A stretch of 64,000 nucleotides of DNA from Chitinophaga pinensis (GCA_945861965.1 CAMAWM010000004.1:1-64000), one strand, 5' to 3'; positions 27,378 through 37,332 are shown, counted from the first letter of the stretch. Notes: generated by a model not told the origin, from the sequence alone. Translations and numbers: made by a program.

Positions 27378-29096
27378 ATGAAAAAGTTTTTTGCTGTTTT
27401 TTTATTTCTTTTTGTTTTAGAAACATCCGCTCAAGAATTACATGCTATTTTTAAAAACAATCAAAGCGTTGATTATTGGAATTTAATTGCTGCATACAAA
27501 AAAATAGATGCACATTCTGATCAAATGAAATTGATTGAATACGAAAAAACAGATGCAGGATTTCCTTTGCACTTACTGGTTATTAACAAGAAAAAAGACT
27601 TTTCAAAGCCAGCAAAAAAAGCAAAAAACCATTCTACATTTTTAATCATGAATGGAATTCATCCTGGCGAATCTGAAGGCATTGATGCTTCGCTTTTGCT
27701 AGCTCAAGAAATGGCTTATGGCAAATTGGCGATTCCTGAAAATGTAACAATTTGTATAATGCCAGTGTACAATGTAGATGGGATGCTGAACAGAAAAAAA
27801 CACACGCGAGTTAATCAAAATGGGCCCGAAGAAAAAGGTGCTCGAGGAAATGCAAGAGGCTATGATTTGAATCGCGATTTTATTAAAGCAGACACAAAAA
27901 ACACATTTGCATTTTACAAAATATTTCACAACTGGAAACCTGAAGTGTTTTTAGATAATCATACATCAAACGGTGCAGATTACCAATACACAATGACATT
28001 GATTGCAACGCAACGACAAAAACTTGGAGGAAAAACAGCCGAGCTTTTGAGCAAAAAAATGTTGCCCGATTTGTACAGTCAAATGAAGCGCAAAAATTTT
28101 GAAATGATTCCTTATGTTAATCTGTTTGGTAAATCTCCAGATGAAAACGGTTACGAAGAGTTTTTAGAAACTCCTAAATATTCAACTGGATATACCGCGC
28201 TTTTTGGGACCATTGGTTTTGTAGCCGAAACACACATGCTGAAACCTTATCCATCAAGAGTTGAGGCCACTCACGAATTGATGAAATGCATAATAAATTT
28301 TATTGAAAACAATACTTCTAGTATTCGCGAAGCAAAAACGAATGATGAATTAAACTATAAAATAGCCACTGATTATGAAACAAATTTCAAATTAGATACA
28401 ACACAATTTTCTAAAATTATTTTCAACGGATATGAAGCTCAAAAAATTCCAAGTCAACTTGGAAACTATAAGCGAACTTTTTATAACCGTGAAAAACCTT
28501 TTAGTAAAGAAATTAATTATTATAATTATTACACATCAAAATTGAAAATAGTTTTACCAAAATACTATGTGATTTCTAAAGGTTGGCTAACAGTTATTGA
28601 ACGATTAAAAGCAAATCAAATTGAAATGAAAAAATTTGAAAAGGATACTTCCTTTGATGTTTCGGTACAGTATATTACACATTACGATTGTTCATCAAAA
28701 CCATACGAAGCTCATCATCCAAATTATTCGATACAAACTGAAAAACAGACAATGAATATTAAGTTTCTAAAGGGTGATTATTTGATTCCAACAAATCAAA
28801 TAGGTAGCCGTTACCTTGCAGAAACACTGGAACCTAAAAGCGAGGACGGATTTTTTGCTTGGAATTTTTTCGATAATATTCTACATGCAAAAGAAGGATT
28901 TTCAGACTATGTATTTGAAGACGATGCATTAAAAATAATAAATGAAAACAATGACTTGAAATTGAAATTCGAAAATTGGAAAATTAACAATCCAACAAAG
29001 GCAAATAACAGCTACGAAGTTTTAAACTTTATTTTTAAAAACGCTACATACAAAGATGTTGAGCACAATAGAATTCCGGTTTTCAGAATTGACTAA
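27378..29096 (+). CDS. M14 family zinc carboxypeptidase-like protein
   Basis: 572 aa; signal peptide; MNGIHPGESEGIDASLLLAQEM, YDLNRDFIKADTKNT, DNHTSNGADYQYTMT. Confidence 0.88.
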   Translation: MKKFFAVFLFLFVLETSAQELHAIFKNNQSVDYWNLIAAYKKIDAHSDQMKLIEYEKTDAGFPLHLLVINKKKDFSKPAKKAKNHSTFLIMNGIHPGESEGIDASLLLAQEMAYGKLAIPENVTICIMPVYNVDGMLNRKKHTRVNQNGPEEKGARGNARGYDLNRDFIKADTKNTFAFYKIFHNWKPEVFLDNHTSNGADYQYTMTLIATQRQKLGGKTAELLSKKMLPDLYSQMKRKNFEMIPYVNLFGKSPDENGYEEFLETPKYSTGYTALFGTIGFVAETHMLKPYPSRVEATHELMKCIINFIENNTSSIREAKTNDELNYKIATDYETNFKLDTTQFSKIIFNGYEAQKIPSQLGNYKRTFYNREKPFSKEINYYNYYTSKLKIVLPKYYVISKGWLTVIERLKANQIEMKKFEKDTSFDVSVQYITHYDCSSKPYEAHHPNYSIQTEKQTMNIKFLKGDYLIPTNQIGSRYLAETLEPKSEDGFFAWNFFDNILHAKEGFSDYVFEDDALKIINENNDLKLKFENWKINNPTKANNSYEVLNFIFKNATYKDVEHNRIPVFRID

Positions 29097-29662
29097 AGAT
29101 GAATGAGTTTAAATTCTAATTTTTTGGCAAATGTTTTATAATACGTTTTGATGTGCGCCTCAACACGACTAACATCTAAAAATTCCTGAAACATATCGAG
29201 CAATAAAACATCAAATGCCGAACCTTCAATAAATTTTATTTCAGTTTGAAAACCACACACACAAAGTGCTTTTGTTTTTCGTAAAAATCGCTTGAGATGC
29301 CTTAAATCAGTACCTAATATATGGCAACTTCCAAAATGAATTATTTTATTTTGACAATTTGAACCCATCATTTCAGCTAATTCATCAAGCCGAACAGGTT
29401 CTTTTCCTATCAATATATAACCGGGTTTTCCGTGAAAAGCAAGGTAACCAATAGAGTATTGTTTATACCTTTTTAGTTGCCATTGTTTAAGGTAGTAAGC
29501 TAAATTTTCTTTTGTTCCGCAATGTCTATAGATGTAATTAATTTCGCGATTTGCTTTCAAAAAATCCAAGGCGGATTTAATGCTGTATTGTTTCAACAAA
29601 TTTCTAGTCCAATCGCCCTCAAGGCAAAAAATATCTTTATCGTATGCTTTTGCAATTTTCAT
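29093..29662 (-). CDS. Uncharacterised 189-aa protein with caspase/CHAT-like (clan CD) layout
   Basis: IGYLAFHGKPGYILIGKEPVRLDELAEMMG...NKIIHFGSCHIL...HLKRFLRKTKALCVCGFQTEIKFIEGSAFDVLLLDMFQEF; candidate His77 (29432-29434) and Cys113 (29324-29326). Confidence 0.6.
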   Translation of the reverse strand: MKIAKAYDKDIFCLEGDWTRNLLKQYSIKSALDFLKANREINYIYRHCGTKENLAYYLKQWQLKRYKQYSIGYLAFHGKPGYILIGKEPVRLDELAEMMGSNCQNKIIHFGSCHILGTDLRHLKRFLRKTKALCVCGFQTEIKFIEGSAFDVLLLDMFQEFLDVSRVEAHIKTYYKTFAKKLEFKLIHL

Positions 29663-29783
29663 AGTGATAGCGATGCAAACTAATTATTCAAAAAGGAATT
29701 TACGAAATTTATTGTAAAAAATAAGTTTAATTTTTTTCGTTAGCATTGCACTTGTTATCTAAACTCTAAATTTTACGGGCATT

Positions 29784-31091
29784 TTGGCTGAAAAAAACGA
29801 CTACATAAAAAACAGTTTCTGGGCTTTGCTTGAAAAGGCCGCACGAATAATTTCGGGTATTTTGGTGGGTGTTTTAGTAGCTCGCTATCTTGGAAAAGAC
29901 CAATTTGGATTGATTAGCTATGCACTGAGTGTATTGGCTATTTTTACTGTTATTTCTACACTTGGCCTTGATGGTCTTGTGGTTAGAGAGCTGATAACAA
30001 GGCCTGATAAAAAGTATGAAATAATGGGGACAGCTTTCTCATTAAGGTTTTTGGGCTCTTTTGTTGTTATATTATTGGCTTCGACTTACTCCTATTTTCG
30101 CGATACAGACGAGCAATTTTGGATTGTAGTAATTGTAAGTATTTCCATCTTTTTTCAGTCTTGGTCGGTCATTGATTTTTATTTTCAATCACAGGTAAAA
30201 GGCAGATTTATTGCTATCAATCAAGTAATTACATTACTGATATCGGCTATAGTCAAATTGGTGTTTATTTATATAAATGCCCCTGTTCAGTGGTTTGCGG
30301 CTATGGCGGTTTTTGAGGCAATGTTAACTATGTTCAATCAGCTTATATTTTACAAACGACAAGGAGAATTTACAAGAAATTGGTTTTTTACCAAGTCGGA
30401 AGCTAAAATATTATTTATAAGTGCTAGCCCAATTATTCTATCTATTTTTATGCAAATGCTTTATCAAAAATCAGATCAAATTTTGATTTTGCGTTACCTT
30501 CGAGATATTGGTTTGGTTGGCCAATATGCTGCCGCTATTAGAATAAGTGAAGCATCTTTTTTTATTCCGGTAGCTTTAAGCGCAGCACTTTTGCCTGGTA
30601 TAATAAAAAATAGAGACAACGAAGAATTGCAACTGAAAAGACTTACTCAAATCTTTTCCTTAATGATTTGGAGCGCACTCATTATTTCAATTGGCGGATT
30701 GATTTTTGGCGATTGGGTGATTCAGCTTTTATACAAAGACAAATTTGATTTGGCACCTGCCATTTTTAAAATTCATATTTGGATAACTATTCCTGTTTTT
30801 CTGGGCACCGCTTGGGGTTCATGGCTTTTAGCCATCAACAAACTAAAAATATTAACCATTTTTCAGGCTTTGGTATTGCCAATTGCGATTGGACTTGAAA
30901 TGTATTGTATTCCTCGATGGGGAGTTTTTGGTGCGGCAAAAGCAATTGTTTCTGCATTTTATATCAGCATAATTTTTATGTTTACATTATATAAACCCAA
31001 ATTAGTTACTGGACTTTTTATAGCTGCATTAAATCCAAGAAACATAGTAGAAATTTTTACTTATTGGAAAGAAAACAGAAAAGCAGAATAG
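29784..31091 (+). CDS. Flippase / polysaccharide biosynthesis (Wzx-like MOP family) membrane protein
   Basis: 435 aa multi-pass; NSFWALLEKAARIISGILVGVLVARYLGKDQFGLISYALSVLAIF; probable TTG start. Confidence 0.9.
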   Translation: MAEKNDYIKNSFWALLEKAARIISGILVGVLVARYLGKDQFGLISYALSVLAIFTVISTLGLDGLVVRELITRPDKKYEIMGTAFSLRFLGSFVVILLASTYSYFRDTDEQFWIVVIVSISIFFQSWSVIDFYFQSQVKGRFIAINQVITLLISAIVKLVFIYINAPVQWFAAMAVFEAMLTMFNQLIFYKRQGEFTRNWFFTKSEAKILFISASPIILSIFMQMLYQKSDQILILRYLRDIGLVGQYAAAIRISEASFFIPVALSAALLPGIIKNRDNEELQLKRLTQIFSLMIWSALIISIGGLIFGDWVIQLLYKDKFDLAPAIFKIHIWITIPVFLGTAWGSWLLAINKLKILTIFQALVLPIAIGLEMYCIPRWGVFGAAKAIVSAFYISIIFMFTLYKPKLVTGLFIAALNPRNIVEIFTYWKENRKAE

Positions 31092-31113
31092 TCTGAGATC
31101 AAGAATTTATAAA

Positions 31114-32865
31114 TTAATTCTTGAACAACATGTCTTTAATATTCAATTGCATATTCACATGCCCATTAAAATGATTTTCTTCGATGGTGTAGCACACATC
31201 AAATGAAATTCCTTGCGAAACTTTATCGTAATGATGTCCCAAATTAAATCCGATTGCTTTAAAAATCCTGCCTCCATCCTCTTGTGTCATGCTCAATTTT
31301 AAATGATTTTTTCCGACAACTGTTGCATCGCCAACATCCCAAACATTTTTACTCATAAAAATAGGATTCATGTTTGCCGGACCAAAAGGCGCTAGCTGTT
31401 TAAGAACATTAAAAAATTTGGGCGTAAATGTTCTTAATGGAATTTCAACATCGTATTCAATCTCAGGAGTAAGGCTGCGTTCCAAAATATTTTCGCAAAC
31501 AACGCGCTCAAATTTTTCGATAAATCCAGCAACGTTTTCTAAGCGCATGGTCAATCCCGCAGCGTGTGTGTGGCCTCCGTATTGTTCTAACAAATCGCTG
31601 CATTGTTCAATGGCACTGTACAAATCAAATCCATCTACCGAACGAGCAGATCCAGTTGCCATTCCATTGCTCTCAGTCAACACAATTGTTGGTTTGTAAT
31701 GTTTTTCAATTAATCGCGAAGCAACAATTCCAATTACTCCTTTGTGCCACTCGCTATGAAAAAGCACCGTTGACTTTTTATGTTTAAATGTCTCGTCTTT
31801 TTCAATAATATCAAACGCATGCTCCGTTATTGTTAAATCAAAATTTCTTCGTTCGTTGTTGTGATGATTTATCATTTCGGCAATTTTCAATGAATCGCTT
31901 GTATTCTCTGAAATCATAAGCCGAACAGAATCTTTTGCATCAGCAATTCTTCCTGCTGCATTTATACGAGGACCAATAAAAAAAACAATATCGTTTACCG
32001 AATATTCTGCCCTAGGACTATACGTATTTAACAATGCTTTTAATCCGTTGTTAGGATTTGATTTTAATTTTTTAAGTCCGTTGTACGCTAAAATCCTGTT
32101 CTCGTCTAAAATATTAACTAAATCGCTAGCTACGCTAACAGCCGACAAGTCAATATAATGCTCAACTTCTTTAAAATCAATTTGGTGAGTTATTGAATAT
32201 CCTTGAATTAGTTTAAATCCAATTCCACATCCCGATAATTCTTTAAACGGATAAGTGCAATCTTTTTGTTTAGGATTTAGAATAGCAACAGCGGCTGGAA
32301 TTTCATCTCCGGGCAAGTGATGATCGCAAATGATAAAGTCAATATTTTTTTTATTTGCATACCTAATTTTATCAACGGCTTTTATACCACAATCGAGAGC
32401 AATTATTAAATGAAAAAAATTGTTTGAAGCCCAATCGATGGCGTTAAATGAAATTCCATATCCTTCGGTATAACGATCGGGAATGTAAAAGTCTAAGTTT
32501 TTGTATCGTTTGGAAAAAAATCCATAAACCGTTGCAACAGCAGTTGTTCCATCTACATCGTAATCGCCATAAATCAATATTTTTTCATTGTTGGCTATTG
32601 CTTTGTCTATTCGTTCAATTGCAGTTTGCATACCTTTCATCAGAAAGGGATCGTGTAAATCGGAATACTGTGGGCGAAAGAATTTTTTGGCTACATCAAA
32701 AGTTTCAATTCCACGCTGAACCAAAATTTCGGCCAATGCTTTATTGATATTGATAGCCGTTGCCAATTCATCAACTAATTTTTTATCGGGCTCAAATTTT
32801 CTAATCCAGCGTTTTTGCATTGTGTTTTTGCGAATGTATACGTTTTTATAAAAATATAACTCCAC
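31114..32865 (-). CDS. recJ: Single-stranded-DNA-specific exonuclease RecJ
   Basis: ILIYGDYDVDGTTAVATVYGF, IICDHHLPGDEIPAAVAILNPKQ, GPRINAAGRIADA, QYGGHTHAAGLTM. The start may be internal (MQKRWIRKFEPD). Confidence 0.95.
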   Translation of the reverse strand: MELYFYKNVYIRKNTMQKRWIRKFEPDKKLVDELATAININKALAEILVQRGIETFDVAKKFFRPQYSDLHDPFLMKGMQTAIERIDKAIANNEKILIYGDYDVDGTTAVATVYGFFSKRYKNLDFYIPDRYTEGYGISFNAIDWASNNFFHLIIALDCGIKAVDKIRYANKKNIDFIICDHHLPGDEIPAAVAILNPKQKDCTYPFKELSGCGIGFKLIQGYSITHQIDFKEVEHYIDLSAVSVASDLVNILDENRILAYNGLKKLKSNPNNGLKALLNTYSPRAEYSVNDIVFFIGPRINAAGRIADAKDSVRLMISENTSDSLKIAEMINHHNNERRNFDLTITEHAFDIIEKDETFKHKKSTVLFHSEWHKGVIGIVASRLIEKHYKPTIVLTESNGMATGSARSVDGFDLYSAIEQCSDLLEQYGGHTHAAGLTMRLENVAGFIEKFERVVCENILERSLTPEIEYDVEIPLRTFTPKFFNVLKQLAPFGPANMNPIFMSKNVWDVGDATVVGKNHLKLSMTQEDGGRIFKAIGFNLGHHYDKVSQGISFDVCYTIEENHFNGHVNMQLNIKDMLFKN

Positions 32866-32923
32866 TATTTTGATTTTAGTTTTAAATCAAGCTTAAAAAC
32901 TAAACTCTTACCTTTGCTAACCC

Positions 32924-33622
32924 ATGTCGTACATACTTTGTATAGAAACTGCCACCGAGATTTGTTCAGTCGCATTGAGCGAAAACAAGAAACTCTTGGC
33001 ATTTGCCGACAGCCAAACTCCAAATTCTCATGCATCGCAACTGCACGTTTTAGTCGAAAATGTTTTAACAAAATCGGGAATAAAACTGCAACAACTTGAT
33101 GCAATTGCAGTAAGCAAAGGTCCTGGAAGTTATACTGGTTTGCGTGTAGGCGTATCGGCCGCTAAAGGATATTGTTATGCTTTAAATATTCCTTTAATTT
33201 CAATCAATACGCTTCAATCACTTGCACAACAAGTTGTTTTAAAATCAGAACTTGATACATCAGATTCAAAAATTTTACTTTGTCCCATGTTGGATGCAAG
33301 GCGAATGGAAGTTTATTGTGGCTTGTACGATTTTTCATTGAATGAGATTGAAGCAACTCAAGCAATTGTTGTTGATGAAAACTTTCAAAATTCAAAGTTT
33401 ACAGATTTTAAAGTTTTACTTTTGGGAAATGGTTCGGAGAAATGTAAGTTGATTATTCAAAATCCAAATGCAATTTTTATTGATGAAATAAAGTGCAATG
33501 CAAAATCAATGATTGAACTTGCAGCTAACAAATTTCAAAAAAAAGAATTTGAAGACGTGGCTTATTTTGAACCTTTTTATTTGAAAGATTTTGTGGGAAC
33601 AATTGCAAAAAATTCAATTTAA
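32924..33622 (+). CDS. tsaB: tRNA threonylcarbamoyladenosine biosynthesis protein TsaB
   Basis: ILCIETATEICSVALSENKKLL, LDAIAVSKGPGSYTGLRVGVSAAKGYCYALNIPLISINTLQSLA, CPMLDARRMEVYCGLYD. Confidence 0.95.
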   Translation: MSYILCIETATEICSVALSENKKLLAFADSQTPNSHASQLHVLVENVLTKSGIKLQQLDAIAVSKGPGSYTGLRVGVSAAKGYCYALNIPLISINTLQSLAQQVVLKSELDTSDSKILLCPMLDARRMEVYCGLYDFSLNEIEATQAIVVDENFQNSKFTDFKVLLLGNGSEKCKLIIQNPNAIFIDEIKCNAKSMIELAANKFQKKEFEDVAYFEPFYLKDFVGTIAKNSI

Positions 33623-33665
33623 AAATCATAATCCTAAATTTGAAAACTAAAATAATTTACCTTGT

Positions 33666-35054
33666 ATGAAAGTAGAACAAATATATACCAAATGCCTTTC
33701 ACAGGCTTCGTATTACATAGAGTCGGAAGGCGAGGTTGCTATTGTAGATCCTTTGCGCGACTATCAAACTTATATTGAAAAAGCAAACTCAAACGGTGCT
33801 AAAATCAAATATATTTTCGAGACACATTTTCATGCCGATTTTGTAAGCGGACATATTGATCTAGCTAAAAAAACAGGTGCGAAAATTGTATTTGGACCAA
33901 CAACACAAGCAAATTATCCGGTACATGTTGCACAAGATGAAGAAGTACTTCAACTTGGAAAAATAAAAATCAAAGTATTGCACACACCAGGACATACGAC
34001 CGAAAGCAGTTGCTATTTACTAATAGATGAATACGGAAAAGATTTTTGCATTTTTAGTGGCGATACTTTATTTGTTAGCGATGTTGGCAGACCCGATCTG
34101 TTAGATGGAATTATTAGCAAAGAAGAGTTAGCAGGAATGATGTACAATTCACTCAATACAAAAATTAAACCCTTAGCTGATGATGTAATTGTATATCCTG
34201 CGCATGGTGCTGGCTCAGCTTGCGGAAAAAATTTAGGCAAAGAAACTTTTAGTACAATAGGCGAACAGAAAAAAAATAATTATGCCTTGCAATCGATGAG
34301 CGAGAAAGATTTTATTAAAATAGTAACCGATGGAATTGCTCCTGCTCCCGCTTACTTTTTTAAAGATGCAAAACTAAACAAACAAGGATATGCAAGTTTT
34401 GATGACGTATTAAATAAAGCTGAAAGAGCTTTGACGATTCAACAATTTGAAGAGGAAATAAAAAATGGTGCAACTATTATTGACACCAGAATTCCCGATT
34501 TTTTTGAATTGGGATTTATTCCATCGTCTTATAATTTTGGTTTGAATGGACAGTACGCAATTTGGGCTGCAACTATTTTGGATATTGCGCAGCCGATAGT
34601 AATTGTAGCAAAACATGGAACCGAAAAAGAATCTATTGAGCGATTAACCCGCGTTGGATTTGATACTATTTTAGGATTTTTGGATGGCGGATTTGATGCA
34701 TGGAAAAATGCAGACAAAAAAATCGATATGGTAATTTCTATTTCTGCTGAAGAATTTGCACTTGATGTAAAACACAATTCAAATGCAAAAACTATTGATG
34801 TTCGCAAGCCAAATGAATTCGAAACAAAACATGTTGTTGATGCAAGCAACATACAGCTGTCTGAACTTGCAAACAAAATGAATGAATTAGAGAAATCTAC
34901 TGAATATTTAGTTCATTGCGCAGGTGGTTATCGTAGCATGATTGCTGCAAGTATGCTCAAAGCAAATGGATTTAATTACATTAAAAATGTTTGGGGTGGT
35001 TTTGAAAAAATTAAAGACGAGAAAGTAAAATTAGTCGCGTCAAAAACCGCTTAA
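33666..35054 (+). CDS. MBL-fold metallo-hydrolase fused to two rhodanese-like domains
   Basis: 462 aa; ETHFHADFVSGHIDLAKKTGA, HTPGHTTESSCYLL, SGDTLFVSDVGRPDL; C-terminal rhodanese with active-site-like HCAGGYRSMIAASML. Confidence 0.93.
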   Translation: MKVEQIYTKCLSQASYYIESEGEVAIVDPLRDYQTYIEKANSNGAKIKYIFETHFHADFVSGHIDLAKKTGAKIVFGPTTQANYPVHVAQDEEVLQLGKIKIKVLHTPGHTTESSCYLLIDEYGKDFCIFSGDTLFVSDVGRPDLLDGIISKEELAGMMYNSLNTKIKPLADDVIVYPAHGAGSACGKNLGKETFSTIGEQKKNNYALQSMSEKDFIKIVTDGIAPAPAYFFKDAKLNKQGYASFDDVLNKAERALTIQQFEEEIKNGATIIDTRIPDFFELGFIPSSYNFGLNGQYAIWAATILDIAQPIVIVAKHGTEKESIERLTRVGFDTILGFLDGGFDAWKNADKKIDMVISISAEEFALDVKHNSNAKTIDVRKPNEFETKHVVDASNIQLSELANKMNELEKSTEYLVHCAGGYRSMIAASMLKANGFNYIKNVWGGFEKIKDEKVKLVASKTA

Positions 35055-37108
35055 TAATTTAACAAGGCATCTATTTTTTCAGCAACTTTTTCAGCATTTG
35101 GCAACACCTCTGATTCCAAACCAATGTTTAGTGCAATAGCGGGAACATTTTTGGCTCCGATGGTCATAACTGGTGCGTCTAATTTTGTAAAACACTCTTG
35201 CATAATGCGCCCTGCAAGGCTTTCGGCAAATGAATTTAATAATGATTCTTCTGTTACAATCAAACATTTTCCATGTCGTTTAACTGCTTCCATAATTGTA
35301 AATTCATCCAATGGTTGCAAAGTTCGCAAATCAATAATTTCAATCTTGCCTGAAAACTTTTTACTTGCATTCAAACTCCAATATACTCCCATTCCCCAAG
35401 TTATAATGCAACAACTTTCGCCATTTTCAATTGCATCTGCATTTGCTTGTTGAATACTATTAGCCTTGCCAAAAGGCAAAATATAATCTTCATCTGGCTC
35501 AATGCATTTTGCCAATTCAGTTCCAGGATTTTTGCTCCAATACAAGCCTTTGTGTTCAAGCATAATACAAGGATTTCCATCGTAAAAAGCGGCTTTCATC
35601 AAACCTTTCATATCGGCCGAATTGCTTGGATATGCAATTTTAATTCCTTTTAAAGTTAGCAAAGTAGATTCAATGCTTCCGCTATGATATGGACCACCTC
35701 CACCGTATGCGCCAATTGGAATTCTGATTACGCAAGCTACCGGAAATTTTCCCATGCTTAAATAACTTGACTTTGTTATTTCACAAACCAACTGATTGAT
35801 TCCTGACCACACATAATCGGCAAACTGAATTTCAACAATTGGTTTTACTCCTGCTGCGCTCATTCCAACTGTCGATCCAACAATGTATGCTTCTTGAATT
35901 GGTGTATTAAAAACCCTGTTTTCACCATACTTATCAGCCAATGTTGCAGCTTCGCGAAATACTCCACCTAATCTTTTTCCAACGTCTTGTCCATAAAATA
36001 TTGCCTCTGGATGTTTTCGCATAATTTCATCAACTGCATGCAAAGCGGCATCAACCATCACTACTGGTTCTTTGCCTTCTGGTTTTCTAATACCAAGCTC
36101 TTCAGTAATTTTTGTTGGGGCAAAAATATGCTCTTCAACTGTTGATGAATGTGGCTCGGCTGCATTTTTTGCTTTTTCAAATTGTTCGGCAACTTCGGCT
36201 ACAGCTTTTTCTTCAATGCTTTTTAATTCGCTTTCAGACGCAATTTTTTCATTGATAATATACGACCAGAGTTTTGGTTTTGGATCGTTTTTAAATTGAT
36301 TGTTTAGTTCTTCTTCGCTTCGATACCATTCTTTGCGAACACCCGAAGTGTGATGACCTAACAAAGGAACTTTTGCGCACAATAAAATTGGCGCTCGATG
36401 AACACGAACATAAGCCAAACATTCGCGAACACTTTGCCACGATTTATAAAAATCACTTCCATCAACTCTACGTCTTTCCATCCCTTTAAATCCAGCAGCG
36501 TAATCAAAAGCATCCATTGCTCGCATTTCATTTGCGCTTGCACTAATTCCCCAATCGTTGTCTTGAATTAAATAAAATACAGGTAGTTTTTTTAAGACTG
36601 CCATTTGAAATGCTTCGGCCACTTCGCCTTCGGTTACCGATCCATCACCCATGCTGCAAACCACTACAGGTTTTTCGTTTGGTGTATTTAATTTTTGCGA
36701 TTCTTTATATGCTACTGCATGAGCCAAACCAGTGGTTGGAATTGCTTGCATTCCTGTTGCGCTACTTTGATGCGGTATAATTGGCATTCCATTTTTTCTA
36801 AGACTAGGATGAGAATAATATGTTCTTCCGCCTGAAAACGGATCGTCAGCTTTTGCCAAAAGCTGCAACATTAATTCGTAGGGAGTAATTCCTAAACCTA
36901 ATAATAAACTTTCGTCACGATAATATGGAGAAACAAAGTCAAAGGATAATAGTTGAAACGCTAATGCTAGTTGAATGGCTTCGTGCCCACGACTGGTGCT
37001 ATGTACATATTTTGTAATTGTACGATTTGCATCGTAAATTTCTGCCATTGCTCCAGCTTCACACATCAATTTATATGCTTTGAGTAATTGGCGTTTTTCT
37101 AACATCAT
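35051..37108 (-). CDS. Fused alpha+beta E1 component of a 2-oxoacid dehydrogenase (branched-chain/pyruvate type)
   Basis: 685 aa; E1-alpha STSRGHEAIQLALAFQLL, VVCSMGDGSVTEGEVAEAFQMAVLKKLPVFYLIQDNDWGIS; E1-beta FYGQDVGKRLGGVFREAATLADKYGENRVFNTPIQEAYIVGSTVGMSAAGVKPIVEIQFADY. Confidence 0.93.
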   Translation of the reverse strand: MMLEKRQLLKAYKLMCEAGAMAEIYDANRTITKYVHSTSRGHEAIQLALAFQLLSFDFVSPYYRDESLLLGLGITPYELMLQLLAKADDPFSGGRTYYSHPSLRKNGMPIIPHQSSATGMQAIPTTGLAHAVAYKESQKLNTPNEKPVVVCSMGDGSVTEGEVAEAFQMAVLKKLPVFYLIQDNDWGISASANEMRAMDAFDYAAGFKGMERRRVDGSDFYKSWQSVRECLAYVRVHRAPILLCAKVPLLGHHTSGVRKEWYRSEEELNNQFKNDPKPKLWSYIINEKIASESELKSIEEKAVAEVAEQFEKAKNAAEPHSSTVEEHIFAPTKITEELGIRKPEGKEPVVMVDAALHAVDEIMRKHPEAIFYGQDVGKRLGGVFREAATLADKYGENRVFNTPIQEAYIVGSTVGMSAAGVKPIVEIQFADYVWSGINQLVCEITKSSYLSMGKFPVACVIRIPIGAYGGGGPYHSGSIESTLLTLKGIKIAYPSNSADMKGLMKAAFYDGNPCIMLEHKGLYWSKNPGTELAKCIEPDEDYILPFGKANSIQQANADAIENGESCCIITWGMGVYWSLNASKKFSGKIEIIDLRTLQPLDEFTIMEAVKRHGKCLIVTEESLLNSFAESLAGRIMQECFTKLDAPVMTIGAKNVPAIALNIGLESEVLPNAEKVAEKIDALLNY

Positions 37109-37224
37109 GAAGCAGCAAGTTTAAGAAAATTGTACGAAAGCTAAAATGAAATGAAGTTTAATTTATTAAAAATAAATGAAAAGGTAGATACAGAACTTAT
37201 AATCTATCGGTTTGGTAAAAATAA

Positions 37225-37256
37225 AAACAGCCTAACAAAAAATTGTCGGGCTGTTT
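37225..37256. terminator. Intrinsic terminator hairpin downstream of the RRM gene
   Basis: AAACAGCCTAACA-AAAAAT-TGTCGGGCTGTTT; 13-bp stem with one G-T pair and one mismatch, A/T tracts on both sides. Confidence 0.75.
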
Positions 37257-37332
37257 AATTTTTTGCAATATGTATTTCTGATTGAAAAATTTGAGTAACT
37301 GATTACTCCATTCAAACAGATTGAAGAGTTAC

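Noticed and set aside
31099-31124. Inverted repeat TCAAGAATT...AATTCTTGA between the flippase gene and recJ
   Set aside because: AT-rich stem, no T tract on the plus strand, and overlap with the recJ stop codon; too weak to call a terminator.
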